DNA from: Alcanivorax sp. REN37 | GTDB lineage: Bacteria > Pseudomonadota > Gammaproteobacteria > Pseudomonadales > Alcanivoracaceae | Assembly (NCBI RefSeq): GCF_041102775.1 | Contig: NZ_JBGCUO010000001.1 | Coordinates: 2,046,001 to 2,110,000, forward strand | DNA: 64,000 nt | Reading direction: 5' to 3' | Position numbers and translations under genes: made by a program | Part shown: in pieces, positions 1 to 8,834 of the stretch | How positions within the stretch are numbered: position 1 is the first letter of the stretch | Layout: each line of letters starts with the position of its first letter | The notes under the pieces: model-generated | The model's database searches: none | What the model was told of the DNA's origin: nothing | The model's input: only the letters and a program-made list of their open reading frames with translations

Positions 1-633
1 CACCTGATCGACCACCGCCGCCAACGCCTCCGGCTCCGGCGCCAGTCGGCGCATGCCTTCGGTGTCAGCGATCGGGCCAGGCACGATGGAGTTGACGCGG
101 ATGCCTTCCGGCCCCCACTCCATCGCCAGCACCTGGGTAAGCATGTCGACACCGGCCTTGGCGGCGCACACATGGGCTTGGAACAGCGTCGGGTTGAACG
201 CTTGAGAGGCGGAAATATTGATCACCGAGGCGCCCGGCTTGCGCAGGAAGCCATAGGCGTTGCGCAGCACATGGAAGGTGCCCATCAGGTCGATTTCGAT
301 CACGGTGCGAAAACCGTTTTCTGACATGCCGGTGGCCGGCGCGAGGAAATTTCCCGCCGCGCCGGACACCAGCACGTCGATCGGGCCCCAGTGGCGGTGG
401 GCTTCGGCCAACGCCGCGCGCACGCTGTCCACATCGCGCACATCCGCCGGCAGTGCCAGCACCTCTCCGCCATAGCGGGCCAGTTCAGTGGCCGCCACAC
501 CGAGCTTTTCCGCCGAGCGGCTGAGCAGCGCCACGCGCGCGCCACGGGCCGCAAACGCATGGGCAATGCCGAGATTGATGCCGCTACTACCGCCGGCGAT
601 GAAGACGTTGCGTTGGCTGAAGTCCAGTTCCAT
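1..633 (-). CDS. SDR family 2,4-dienoyl-CoA reductase-like protein (C-terminus cut by window edge)
   Basis: Short-chain dehydrogenase/reductase; the first 211 codons are present and the C-terminus lies before base 1. The start ATG is at 633, five bases after the stop of the TctC gene, so it is the last visible gene of the acyl-CoA operon. A Rossmann glycine motif GGSSGIN lies near residue 15, and the tail reads MEWGPEGIRVNSIVPGPI. The usual SDR YxxxK is replaced: the segment before the Lys reads FQAHVCAAKAG, with no Tyr. Loss of that Tyr is characteristic of peroxisomal DECR2-type 2,4-dienoyl-CoA reductases, which share the WGP..RVNS..PGPI block. The likely role is NADPH-dependent reduction of 2,4-dienoyl-CoA during degradation of unsaturated acyl-CoAs. 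The SDR call is firm; the exact substrate is an inference. Confidence 0.8.
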   Translation of the reverse strand, partial: MELDFSQRNVFIAGGSSGINLGIAHAFAARGARVALLSRSAEKLGVAATELARYGGEVLALPADVRDVDSVRAALAEAHRHWGPIDVLVSGAAGNFLAPATGMSENGFRTVIEIDLMGTFHVLRNAYGFLRKPGASVINISASQAFNPTLFQAHVCAAKAGVDMLTQVLAMEWGPEGIRVNSIVPGPIADTEGMRRLAPEPEALAAVVDQV

Positions 634-638
634 CACCG

Positions 639-1637
639 TCACTCCAGCCGAATGCCGGTGTCTTCGATCACCCGCGTCCAGGTGCCGACGTCGGCGTCAT
701 AGATCTTGGCGAACTCGCTGCGGCTGTTGCCCACCGGACGCAGCCCGAGGCCGTGAAGGATGTCTTGCACGTTGTCCTGCGCGACGATGGTCTGCACCGC
801 TTCCGACAGTTCATCAAGAATGGCAGTCGGCACCCCGGCCGGGGCGAACAGCGCGTACCAGCCGTAAGGCTCGTAATCGCGGTAACCAAGTTCAGTCAGC
901 GTCGGCGTTTCCGGCAACAGCGGCGAGCGTTCGGCCCCCGTCACCGCCAGCACTTCAAAGCGGCCAGTGTTGAGGTGCGAGCGCACCGAGCCGGTGTCGA
1001 CCACGCCCAGCGTCAGTCGCTCACCGAGCACATCGGTGATCAGCGGCGCGGCGCCGCGGTACGGCACATGCACCAAATCCAAGCCGGCTTGCTTACGCAG
1101 CATTTCGCCGTGGATGTGCGATGAGGTGCCGGTGCCATAGGAGCCATAACTGTGCTCACCCGGCTCAGCTTTCATGCGCGCCAGAAACTGCTCTAGGCTG
1201 CTAATGCCAAAGCGATTCGGCACCACGAGGAAGTCCTGCGAGCGGGCAATCTCGGAAATCGGCTCGAAGTCCTTGCGCACATCGAACGGCAGGTTGGCGT
1301 ACAGCGCCGGCAGCTGCGCCATCGCCGTAATACCCAGCAACAGCGTCAGTCCGTCCGGCTTGGCGCGCGCTACTGCGTTGCCGCCGGTGATGCCGCTGGC
1401 ACCGGGGCGGTTGTCGATGATCACCGGCCGCTGCCAGCGCTCCGACAGTTCCTTGCCGAGCGTGCGGGCGATGGTGTCGGCGCCGCCGCCGGCTGGGTAC
1501 GGCACCACCAGACGCACGGGTTTATCGGGGTAAGCACCCTGGGCGCCAGTGGCCACGCCAAGTACCGCGACGGCCAGCAACGCGCGCCGCAGCGCGCGGC
1601 GGATCAGGTTCGATGGGGAGGTTGTTGTTGTCATCAT
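639..1637 (-). CDS. tctC: TctC/Bug-type periplasmic binding protein of a tripartite tricarboxylate transporter
   Basis: 332-residue extracytoplasmic solute receptor that captures a carboxylate in the periplasm and delivers it to a TctA/TctB membrane complex. A signal peptide spans about residues 1-34 (basic start, hydrophobic stretch, GAQGA cleavage region). The mature N-terminus YPDKPVRLVVPYPAGGGADT is the classic Bug-family start, followed by the RPGASGITGG and VPYRGAAP blocks. I chose the ATG at 1637 because GAGAGG stands just upstream; the longer reading frame runs back into the ligase gene without a ribosome site. It sits inside the acyl-CoA operon, whereas its probable partners tctA and tctB are 7-9 kb away beyond the AraC gene. 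The ligand is unknown; a C4-C6 dicarboxylate is a guess from the neighbouring pathways. Confidence 0.9.
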   Translation of the reverse strand: MMTTTTSPSNLIRRALRRALLAVAVLGVATGAQGAYPDKPVRLVVPYPAGGGADTIARTLGKELSERWQRPVIIDNRPGASGITGGNAVARAKPDGLTLLLGITAMAQLPALYANLPFDVRKDFEPISEIARSQDFLVVPNRFGISSLEQFLARMKAEPGEHSYGSYGTGTSSHIHGEMLRKQAGLDLVHVPYRGAAPLITDVLGERLTLGVVDTGSVRSHLNTGRFEVLAVTGAERSPLLPETPTLTELGYRDYEPYGWYALFAPAGVPTAILDELSEAVQTIVAQDNVQDILHGLGLRPVGNSRSEFAKIYDADVGTWTRVIEDTGIRLE

Positions 1638-1659
1638 GGTCCTCTCTCTCAGCGGGTAA

Positions 1660-3345
1660 TCAGTCGCCGGACACTCCGGCTTCGGCGACATGGGTGAGTT
1701 GCTGTTCATCCTGCACTTCACGCCACTGGATCTTGCCGGTGGCCGAGCGCGGCAGGCTGCTGCGGAATTCGACAAAGCGCGGCGCCTTGTAAACCGCCAT
1801 CTTGCTGCGCGCCCAAGCGATGATGTCGGCTTCGTCATGGGTGGCGCCGGGTTTCATCACCAGCACCGCTTTCACCGCCTCGCCGCTGCGCCGATCAGGC
1901 ACGCTGACAATGCAGGCTTCCTGCACCTGCGGGTGGTGGTAAAACAGGCTTTCCACTTCCGCCGGCCATACCTTGTACCCGGACACGCTGATCATTCGCT
2001 TGAGCCGGTCGCGCATGAAGAAGTAGCCCTCCTCATCCACCGAGACCAAGTCGCCGGTGCGGAAAAAGCGCTTGCCGTCACGGATGAGGAACGACTCCTC
2101 GTTGGCAGTGGGGTTGTTCCAGTAACCGACCATCACTTGCTCGCCGCAGGTGATCAGCTCGCCCACTTCGCCGGGCGGCAGCTCTTCCAGCGTGTCCGGG
2201 TCGATCACCCGTGATTCGACGCCGAAGGTGGGCATGCCGAGGCATTGCGGCTTGCCGCGCTGCACCGGATTGGCGTGCAAGAAGGCCGCGGTTTCGGTCA
2301 GCCCGTAGGCTTCGTTGAAATCAATCTGGTACTGCTCGCGCAGCATTTTCGAGATCGCTTCCGGCATTGCCGCGCCGCCGCCAGCCAGCAGCGTCAGGCT
2401 CGACAGATCCCGTTCGCGCACCACCGGATTGGAGAAGAAGTCCACCAGCATCGCCGGCGTCGCTGACCACATGCTGACGCGGTAGCGCTCGATCAGTGCC
2501 GCCGCCAGGCTTTCATCCCAGCGCGGCAGCATGATCACGGTGGCACCGAGGAACACCGGCAGGTTCATGCCGTTCTGCATGCCCAGCAGGTGAAACAGCG
2601 GCGCCACACTGAAGAACACCGACTCCGAATGCAGTCCGCGCCACACTGCAGAACCGGCCACTGCGGCCATCACCGAGCGGTGGGTGTGCACGCACCCTTT
2701 GGGATGACCGGTGGTGCCAGAGGTGTACGGCAGGATGCTCATCTGCTCCGGGCCAAACCGCTCCGGCACCGCCGGACGCCCCGCAGCCAGCGCGTCGGCA
2801 AGGAAGGTCACTGACGGGTCGTTGATCGGCTGGCGTGGCAGCGCCACCCAGCCGGGCACTTCAGCGCTCAGTGGCCGGCCGGCGTAGTCGCTGTAGGTGT
2901 GCACCACCAGGTGCGCGAGACGACCGTCGTCTAGCAGCGGCCGTGCGCGCTCGTACATTTCCTGGGCCAGCAGGCCGACACGGGCGCCGCTGTCTTCCAC
3001 AAAGTAGGCCAGCTCTTGGCTGGTGCTCATGGCATTAACCGGCACCACCACCGCCCCCAACCGCACTATCGCGTAGTAGGCGATGAAGAATTGCGGGCAG
3101 TTCTGGCTCAGCAGGATTACCCGCTCACCACGCGTGACACCGCAGTGATATTGCAGGTAACCGGCCAGCAGATCGGCCTCGCGCGCGAGCCGCGCATAGC
3201 TCAGGCTGGCGCCGTAGAACACCACCGCCGGCCGCTCCGGGTAACGGGCGGCAGCGGTGGCGAGGTTGTCCCACAAGGTCACGTCCGGCAGCGTCAGTGT
3301 TGACGGCATGCCCTTGGGCCAGAAAGGGTGATGGGCAGTGCTCAT
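1660..3345 (-). CDS. Acyl-CoA synthetase (AMP-forming, FadD-like)
   Basis: 561-residue class I adenylate-forming enzyme that activates a carboxylic acid to its acyl-CoA with ATP. From the ATG, the P-loop YTSGTTGHPKG is at about 207-217, YGLTET at about 347-352, TGD near 430, and the hinge and C-terminal domain SGYKVWPAEVE follows. The catalytic Lys of PRSATGK is near 538. Length and motif order are normal for medium/long-chain or aryl-CoA ligases. An in-frame GTG six bases upstream would bury the AAGGAG ribosome site, which sits five bases before the ATG at 3345, so the ATG is preferred. The gene lies between the acyl-CoA dehydrogenase and tctC and probably supplies the entry reaction of the pathway encoded by the operon. 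Chain length cannot be read from sequence. Confidence 0.92.
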   Translation of the reverse strand: MSTAHHPFWPKGMPSTLTLPDVTLWDNLATAAARYPERPAVVFYGASLSYARLAREADLLAGYLQYHCGVTRGERVILLSQNCPQFFIAYYAIVRLGAVVVPVNAMSTSQELAYFVEDSGARVGLLAQEMYERARPLLDDGRLAHLVVHTYSDYAGRPLSAEVPGWVALPRQPINDPSVTFLADALAAGRPAVPERFGPEQMSILPYTSGTTGHPKGCVHTHRSVMAAVAGSAVWRGLHSESVFFSVAPLFHLLGMQNGMNLPVFLGATVIMLPRWDESLAAALIERYRVSMWSATPAMLVDFFSNPVVRERDLSSLTLLAGGGAAMPEAISKMLREQYQIDFNEAYGLTETAAFLHANPVQRGKPQCLGMPTFGVESRVIDPDTLEELPPGEVGELITCGEQVMVGYWNNPTANEESFLIRDGKRFFRTGDLVSVDEEGYFFMRDRLKRMISVSGYKVWPAEVESLFYHHPQVQEACIVSVPDRRSGEAVKAVLVMKPGATHDEADIIAWARSKMAVYKAPRFVEFRSSLPRSATGKIQWREVQDEQQLTHVAEAGVSGD

Positions 3346-3383
3346 GGCCACTCCTTGTTGTTATCACAGTCCGCTAGCAGGAC

Positions 3384-4553
3384 TCAGCGCGGTTGCTCCA
3401 GCGAGCGCGCCACCAGCTCTTTCATGATCTCGTTGGCGCCCCCATAGATGCGGCCGACACGGGCGTCGGTGTACAGGCGCGCGATCGGGTACTCCATCAT
3501 GTAGCCGTAACCGCCGTGCAGCTGCAGGCATTCGTCGATCACCTGGCAGTTGGTTTCGGTGACCCACCACTTCGCCATCGAGGCCGTGGGCACATCGAGC
3601 GTACCGGCCAATGCGCGCTGGATGCAGTCGTCGACAAAGCGCCGTGCCACCGCTGCTTTGGTATGGCACTCGGCCAGCTTGAAGCGGGTGTTCTGCAGGT
3701 CCATCAGACGCTGCCCGAACACCTTGCGCTGGTCGGCGTAGTCGTAGGTGTCGGCCACCGCCCGCTCCATCATCGCCGTGGCGCCGATGGCGATCAGCAG
3801 CCGCTCACGCGGCAGCTCTTTCATCAGCTGCACGAAGCCGCGCCCTTCCTCGCCACCGAGCAAGTAGGCCGCTGGGGTGCGCACCTCATCGAAGAACAAC
3901 TCGGCGGTGTCTTGGCCGCGCTGGCCGATCTTCTCTAGTAGCCGCCCGCGCCGGAACCCGGCGCAGTCGGCGGTCTCCACCATCAGCAGTGACAGCCCCT
4001 TGGCACCCGGGATCGCCGGGTTGGTACGGGCCACCACGCACACCAGATCGGCGTGCAATCCGTTGGTGATGAAGGTCTTGGCACCGTTGATCACATAGCT
4101 GTCGCCGTCGCGGCGGGCACTGGTGCGGATCGCTTGCAGATCGGATCCGGCGCCCGGCTCACTCATGGCGATGGCGGCGACCATCTCGCCGCTGGCCATG
4201 CGCGGCAGCCAGCGCAGCTTCTGCGCTTCGGTACCGTGATTGAGGATGTAGTGGGCCACAATGGCGCTGTGCACGTTGAGGCTGAAGCTGCCCACCTGGG
4301 CACGCGCCTGCTCGGCACAGATCACCGCGTCGTAGGCAAAGCTGCCACCGGCGCCGCCGTACTCCACCGGAATGCTGGCGCACAGCAAACCGTGTGCGCC
4401 CAGCTCGTTCCAGACACTGCGGTCGCTGTGCCCTTGGCGGATCCAGTCCATTTCACGCGGCGCAAATTCCTGCTCGAAGATCTTGCGCGCACTGTCGCGG
4501 AAGATGGTCAGATCCTGGTCCATCCACAGCGGGGTCTCTTGGCTCATGGTCAT
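3384..4553 (-). CDS. Acyl-CoA dehydrogenase
   Basis: 389-residue FAD flavoprotein that introduces the alpha,beta double bond into an acyl-CoA. It shows the family signatures AMSEPGAGSDLQAI in the middle domain and CLQLHGGYGYMMEYPIARLYTDARVGRIYGG near the C-terminus in two consecutive blocks. The Glu/Asp base region (YGGANEIM) is intact. The ATG at 4553 lies 7 bases after the stop of the preceding SDR gene; a second ATG at 4547 is also possible and would remove two residues. Length is typical. Together with the SDR, MaoC pair and thiolase it makes a full beta-oxidation cycle. Whether it prefers straight-chain or 2-branched substrates cannot be told. Confidence 0.93.
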   Translation of the reverse strand: MTMSQETPLWMDQDLTIFRDSARKIFEQEFAPREMDWIRQGHSDRSVWNELGAHGLLCASIPVEYGGAGGSFAYDAVICAEQARAQVGSFSLNVHSAIVAHYILNHGTEAQKLRWLPRMASGEMVAAIAMSEPGAGSDLQAIRTSARRDGDSYVINGAKTFITNGLHADLVCVVARTNPAIPGAKGLSLLMVETADCAGFRRGRLLEKIGQRGQDTAELFFDEVRTPAAYLLGGEEGRGFVQLMKELPRERLLIAIGATAMMERAVADTYDYADQRKVFGQRLMDLQNTRFKLAECHTKAAVARRFVDDCIQRALAGTLDVPTASMAKWWVTETNCQVIDECLQLHGGYGYMMEYPIARLYTDARVGRIYGGANEIMKELVARSLEQPR

Positions 4554-4560
4554 CGCCCGC

Positions 4561-5382
4561 TTATGGCCGGCCGCCGCCACAGATCAGTGACTGGCCGCTG
4601 ATGTAGTTGGATTCCGGGATGCACAGCAGATAGACCGAACCGGCCGCTTCCTGCGGCGTGCCGGCACGGCCCAGCGGAATGGTGGACTCGGCCGCTTTCA
4701 GGTTGGCACTGCGTACACCGACGCGGATCGCGCGGCCTTCGATGTCGACCGTGGTTTCTTCTTCGGTGGGCTGGGTCAGGCGGGTGTTGATCAGCGCAAA
4801 CGCCACCGCGTTGACGTTCACTTTGTAGCGGCCCCACTCTTTCGCAAGCGCCTTGGTCATGCCGACGATGCCGGCCTTGGCAGACGAATAGTTGGCTTGG
4901 CCAGCGTTGCCAAGCACGCCGGAGGTGGACGAAATATTCACCACCTTGCGGAACACTTCTTCACCGCGCTCAGCTTCTTCTTTGGCCGCTTTGCGGATGA
5001 ACTCGGAGGCGGCGCGCAGGATTTTGAACGGCGCGGTCAAGTGCACATCGATAATGGCGTGCCACTGCTCGTCGGTCATTTTCTGGATCACGTTGTCCCA
5101 GGTGTAACCGGCGTTGTTGACGATGATGTCGAGCCCGCCAAGCTGCTCCACTGCGGTATTAACAAAGCGCTCGGCAAAACCGTCTTCGGTGACGCTGCCA
5201 ACGCAGGCCACGGCGCGGCCGCCGGCGGCAATGATGTCGGCCACGGTTTCATTGGCCGGTGCTGCATCGAGGTCGTTGACCACCACCGCCGCGCCTTCGC
5301 TGGCCAGTTTCAGGGCGATTTCACGGCCGATGCCGCGGCCGGAGCCGGATACGATGGCGACTTTGCCAGTCAGTTTGCTCAT
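4561..5382 (-). CDS. SDR family oxidoreductase, probable 3-hydroxyacyl-CoA dehydrogenase
   Basis: 273-residue short-chain dehydrogenase with all catalytic elements: cofactor motif GSGRGIG (13-19), NNAG (89-92), Ser at about 151/152 in NISST and Tyr165-x3-Lys169 in YSSAK. An acidic residue pair (NDLD, 37-40) after the second strand favours NAD over NADP. An insertion of about 15 charged residues (KAAKEEAERGEE) before the NISS strand, and the C-terminal GQSLICGGGRP, resemble bacterial FabG-like 3-hydroxyacyl-CoA dehydrogenases in acyl-CoA operons. Its place between the hydratase genes and the acyl-CoA dehydrogenase supports the 3-hydroxyacyl-CoA oxidation step. A FabG role in lipid synthesis is less likely here. 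Confidence 0.85.
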   Translation of the reverse strand: MSKLTGKVAIVSGSGRGIGREIALKLASEGAAVVVNDLDAAPANETVADIIAAGGRAVACVGSVTEDGFAERFVNTAVEQLGGLDIIVNNAGYTWDNVIQKMTDEQWHAIIDVHLTAPFKILRAASEFIRKAAKEEAERGEEVFRKVVNISSTSGVLGNAGQANYSSAKAGIVGMTKALAKEWGRYKVNVNAVAFALINTRLTQPTEEETTVDIEGRAIRVGVRSANLKAAESTIPLGRAGTPQEAAGSVYLLCIPESNYISGQSLICGGGRP

Positions 5383-5411
5383 GTTGTGCTACTCCCCAAG
5401 TGGGTATCGAT

Positions 5412-5831
5412 TCAGTTCGGCAGGCCGAATTCGGCCTCGCCCTTGAGTTTGATGTCGCCGTGCTGATTGGCGCTGGTGAGCGCCACCCGCACCCGCGTTT
5501 CGCCGTCCACCTGTTCCACCGCGGTCACTTCCCCTTGGCAGCTGATGGCATCGCCGATATGGGTGATCGACACAAAACGCACGTCAAAGCGGCGCAGCTG
5601 GTGCTGCGGTGCCCAGCCGGTCAGCAACCGACCGAGGTAGGCCATCGACAGCATGCCGTGGGCGAACACATCGTCCTGGCCCGCCGCGCGGGCAAAATCC
5701 AGGTCCACGTGAATCGGGTTGTGGTCGCCGGAAGCGCCGCAATACAGCGCCAGATCGAGGCGGCTGATGGGGGTGGTGGTCAGCACCGGCAGCGCGTCGC
5801 CGACCCGGGCTTGAGACAAGGAAGCAGTCAT
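5412..5831 (-). CDS. MaoC-like (R)-enoyl-CoA hydratase, catalytic half
   Basis: 139-residue single hot-dog fold protein of the MaoC/hydratase-2 type. The catalytic pair is visible: Asp36 and His41 in GDHNPIHVD, followed by the FAHGM loop at 57-60. It stands 14 bases after the stop of the next gene upstream (5846-6289), which encodes a second hot-dog subunit. Small split MaoC pairs of this kind, such as HadA/HadB and steroid side-chain hydratases, act as heterodimers in which only one partner carries the Asp/His dyad; this gene encodes that partner. The expected reaction is hydration of an enoyl-CoA, feeding the SDR downstream. Confidence 0.88.
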   Translation of the reverse strand: MTASLSQARVGDALPVLTTTPISRLDLALYCGASGDHNPIHVDLDFARAAGQDDVFAHGMLSMAYLGRLLTGWAPQHQLRRFDVRFVSITHIGDAISCQGEVTAVEQVDGETRVRVALTSANQHGDIKLKGEAEFGLPN

Positions 5832-5845
5832 GGGATCGGCTCCGG

Positions 5846-6289
5846 TCAGCTGTTGCGCACGACGGTGACGCAGTTGAGTTCGGCCACCAGCTGGTCGTGC
5901 TGGTTGGTCACCCGGGTTTGGCGCACTACAAACTCCAGCGCGCCACCCTTTTTGGCGTAAATGTCGGAAATGCGCGGCGCAAACGTAATGCGATCACCGA
6001 CACACACTGGCCGGTGGTAGATGAACTGCTGTTCACCGTGCAGCACCTTGCCGATATCAATGTTCAGCAGCTCACGCATGGCGCTCGGCTGCGGGGATTC
6101 CATTTCCAAGCAAAACAGGAAGGTCGGCGGAATCGGGATATCGCTGTAGCCGGCGGCACGCGCCGCCTCGCGGTCAACGTAAATCGGGTCAGCGTTGCCG
6201 GTGGCTTTGGCGAAAAAGCGCAGCCGACCGGCTTCCACATCCACGCTAAACGACGGCAGCTCCGTGCCGATAAAACGGGTATCGATCAT
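5846..6289 (-). CDS. MaoC/FAS1-like dehydratase, non-catalytic partner subunit
   Basis: 147-residue hot-dog protein with the N-terminal MaoC dehydratase fold (LRFFAKATGNADPIYVDREAA region). At the positions of the catalytic Asp and His the sequence has Asn32 and Tyr37, so this subunit should not be catalytic by itself. That matches known heterodimeric hydratases, in which one subunit shapes the acyl pocket and the other (here 5412-5831) supplies the dyad. It is cotranscribed between the thiolase gene (6300-7490, 10 bases away) and the catalytic half. The heterodimer is an inference from gene pairing and residue loss. Confidence 0.85.
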   Translation of the reverse strand: MIDTRFIGTELPSFSVDVEAGRLRFFAKATGNADPIYVDREAARAAGYSDIPIPPTFLFCLEMESPQPSAMRELLNIDIGKVLHGEQQFIYHRPVCVGDRITFAPRISDIYAKKGGALEFVVRQTRVTNQHDQLVAELNCVTVVRNS

Positions 6290-6299
6290 GTCCGGTTCC

Positions 6300-7490
6300 T
6301 CAGGCGCCCACTTTCTCGTACAGCGTCACCACACAGGCGCCGCCGAGGCCGAGATTGTGTTGCAGGCCGTGGCGAGCCCCCTCTACCTGCCGCTTGTCCG
6401 CTTGGCCACGCAGTTGCCACACCAGCTCGGTGCACTGCGCCAAACCGGTGGCGCCCAGCGGGTGGCCCTTGGACAGCAGGCCACCGGACGGGTTGGTCAC
6501 CACCCGACCGCCGTAGGTGTTGTCGCCGTCGAGAATGAATTTCTCGGCGGTGCCGGGCGCGGTCAGGCCAAGGCCTTCGTAGGTGATCAGTTCGTTGGCG
6601 GTGAAGCAGTCATGCAGTTCCACCACCGGAATATCCTGCGGGCCGACGCCTGCTGCTTCGTACACCTGTTTGGCGGCAGCGGCGGTCATGTCGTAACCGA
6701 CCACTTGGCGCATATCACCGGCGTCAAAGGTGCTGTCGGTATCGGTGGTCATGGCCTGGGCGGCAATGCGCACCGCCGGGCTCAGGCCGTGGCGACGGGC
6801 AAAGTCGTCTGAACACAGCACCGCAGCAGCGGCGCCGCAGGTGGGCGGGCAGCACTGGAAACGGGTCAGCGGATCGAAAATGGTGGGCGCCGCCATCACT
6901 TCTTCCAAGGTGATCGGCGCGCGGAATACCGAGTACGGGTTGTTCGCAGCGTGGGCGCGGGCCTTCACCGAAATACGGCCAAAGGTGTCTTTGGAAATGC
7001 CGTATTGCTTGATGTAGTCGCGGCCGGCACCGCCAAACAGCTGGGCAGCGCGCGGCGCTTGCGGATCAAAGCCTTGGATCTCGCTCATGGCGTCTTGGAA
7101 CCGCGCCATCGGCGACGGACGGTCATCGAACGCGCCTTTCAGCGCGCCCGGCACCATTTGCTCCATGCCCAGCACCAGTGCGCAGTCGATGGCACCGGAG
7201 GCCACCGCTTGGCGGGCGAGGAACAGTGCGGTGGAGCCGCTGGCGCAGTTGTTGTTGACGTTGAACACCGGAATACCGGTCAGGCCGACCCCATACACCG
7301 CCGCCTGGCCGCAGGTGGAATCACCGTAGACGTAGCCGACAAACGCTTGTTGCACCAGTTTGTAGTCGACGCCAGCATCCGCCAGCGCAGCCTTGGCCGC
7401 TTGGGCACCCATGACCGAGTAAGGGTCGCTGGCACCGGGTTTGGTGAAGGGGATCATGCCGACGCCGGCGACAAGCACGGACTGACTCAT
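6300..7490 (-). CDS. Thiolase family protein (SCP2/lipid-transfer type acyl-CoA thiolase)
   Basis: 396-residue thiolase of the sterol-carrier/lipid-transfer subfamily. The nucleophilic Cys is at about 82 in NNNCASGS. The HDCFTANE block that replaces NEAFA of ordinary thiolases, and GGLLSKGHPLGATG with the second active-site His, are present. Such enzymes cleave 3-ketoacyl-CoAs, often branched or bulky ones, to acetyl-CoA or propionyl-CoA. The ATG at 7490 has AGGAG six bases upstream; a longer in-frame start at 7529 lacks one. It is the first gene of the minus-strand operon, so the promoter should lie in the 225-base gap before the AraC gene. The final product GLGGACVV is intact. Confidence 0.9.
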   Translation of the reverse strand: MSQSVLVAGVGMIPFTKPGASDPYSVMGAQAAKAALADAGVDYKLVQQAFVGYVYGDSTCGQAAVYGVGLTGIPVFNVNNNCASGSTALFLARQAVASGAIDCALVLGMEQMVPGALKGAFDDRPSPMARFQDAMSEIQGFDPQAPRAAQLFGGAGRDYIKQYGISKDTFGRISVKARAHAANNPYSVFRAPITLEEVMAAPTIFDPLTRFQCCPPTCGAAAAVLCSDDFARRHGLSPAVRIAAQAMTTDTDSTFDAGDMRQVVGYDMTAAAAKQVYEAAGVGPQDIPVVELHDCFTANELITYEGLGLTAPGTAEKFILDGDNTYGGRVVTNPSGGLLSKGHPLGATGLAQCTELVWQLRGQADKRQVEGARHGLQHNLGLGGACVVTLYEKVGA

Positions 7491-7715
7491 GGGACGCTCC
7501 TGAATAGTTATTGTTGGATTCAGCGCCACCGCTTCCGGCGCTGCGATGGTTACAGCGTCGCTTTATGGCGGCGCTGTCTCAATGGCGCATTCCAACAAAC
7601 CGATTGGCGAAACCTTTCAGTTATTTTTGTTATTTACAGAATTCATGATCCCTCTCGCCGCCGCGCCCGGCACTGAATCCGGACGCGTCGAAAGCAGGCA
7701 ATAAGGCAGGATTAA

Positions 7716-8762
7716 TCAGTGGTAGGCGCTGCTCTGAAGGCGGCGACTGCGGTATTCACCCGGCGGCAATCCGGTCCATTTCTTGAACGCACGGTGAAAG
7801 GTGCTGGGTTCGGAAAATCCGACCATGCCGGCAATGTCCACCAGCGATAATTCCAGCCGCGACAGGTATTCGATGGCGGCATCACAGCGTAAGCTGTCTT
7901 TCAGCGCCTGATAGGTATGACCTTCGTCGGCCAAACGCCTACGCAGCGTCTGCGGCGTCATACCGAACACCTGACCAACATCTTCCAGCGTGGGCATCTC
8001 GCCGCTCAGGTGGCGACGCAGCAGACGCCGGACCCTCTCAGTAATGCTGGTGTGGTCGCGGTATTTCACCAACAGGCTGGATGGCGCCTGGTGTAGGAAG
8101 GTGCGCACACTCAGGCTGTTCTGCGCCACTGGCAGGTCCAACCAGCGCGCTTCGAAATCAAACCCCAGCTCGCCGGTAGCAAACGACACCGGCGCCTGGA
8201 ACAGCATTTTCACGTAGGGCTCGCGGTTGCGCTCCATATCGAGGAAATGCAGCTGGGTGAGCGGCAAGCGCCGCGCCACCAGCCACGAGGCAATGCCCAT
8301 CGAGAAAAACAGAAACAGCCGTTCGGCATAGCAGCCCTGCGCCGGCGCCCCGCCGCTGCGGGTGATACGCACCCGCGCCACGTCATTTTTCACCGACAAC
8401 CGCGCGGTAAAGTCGTCGATCATCATGTGGTAGAAACTGAAGCCGTAGCGCATTGCCTCGCCGAGGGTGTCGCACTGGATCAGCCGATGGCACATGTGCG
8501 AGAACGAACCGACCCGCAACGGGTGGCTGCACAAGCCGAAGAATTCATCACGCAGTGTATTGCGCAGCACCCGCGTCAGGCGCGCGTATTGGGCTTGAGA
8601 CACCCGCGACAGCGGTGATTCCAGCAGTGTTGGGGAAATATCGGCCCGATTGAGCAAGCTGCCCACGTCATGGCCGAGGCGCTCAGCGCCGGCCAAAATC
8701 TCCTTCACCTGGAAAATCAAAATAGTGTGGTTGGTCGTAGCAGGATCCCGCTCTAGCGACAT
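7716..8762 (-). CDS. AraC family transcriptional regulator (OruR/arabinose-binding type)
   Basis: 348-residue regulator. The N-terminal 230 residues look like the PF12625 arabinose-binding-like domain found in OruR, ArgR and many lipid-catabolism regulators. The C-terminus holds the two-helix-turn-helix AraC domain, with FGMTPQTLRRRLADEG and VGFSEPSTFHRAFKKWTG as recognition segments. The start ATG has GGAGG about nine bases upstream. It lies directly upstream of the thiolase-led acyl-CoA operon and on the same strand, separated by 225 bases, so it is a good candidate to control that operon and perhaps tctAB behind it. The inducer is unknown. Confidence 0.9.
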   Translation of the reverse strand: MSLERDPATTNHTILIFQVKEILAGAERLGHDVGSLLNRADISPTLLESPLSRVSQAQYARLTRVLRNTLRDEFFGLCSHPLRVGSFSHMCHRLIQCDTLGEAMRYGFSFYHMMIDDFTARLSVKNDVARVRITRSGGAPAQGCYAERLFLFFSMGIASWLVARRLPLTQLHFLDMERNREPYVKMLFQAPVSFATGELGFDFEARWLDLPVAQNSLSVRTFLHQAPSSLLVKYRDHTSITERVRRLLRRHLSGEMPTLEDVGQVFGMTPQTLRRRLADEGHTYQALKDSLRCDAAIEYLSRLELSLVDIAGMVGFSEPSTFHRAFKKWTGLPPGEYRSRRLQSSAYH

Positions 8763-8792
8763 CTGGAAACCCCTCCGTTGTCATTCTTGTGA

Positions 8793-8816
8793 CCGGGGCG
8801 CCCACAGGCGCCCCGG
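8793..8816 (-). terminator. GC-rich hairpin after tctA (possible terminator)
   Basis: A perfect 10-bp inverted repeat (CCGGGGCGCC / GGCGCCCCGG, 4-base loop) sits 19 bases after the tctA stop and before the AraC start. It lacks a T run on either strand, so it may only weaken transcription between tctA and the regulator or stabilise the transcript end. Confidence 0.4.
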
Positions 8817-8834
8817 CAAGGGGCGGACGGCAGA

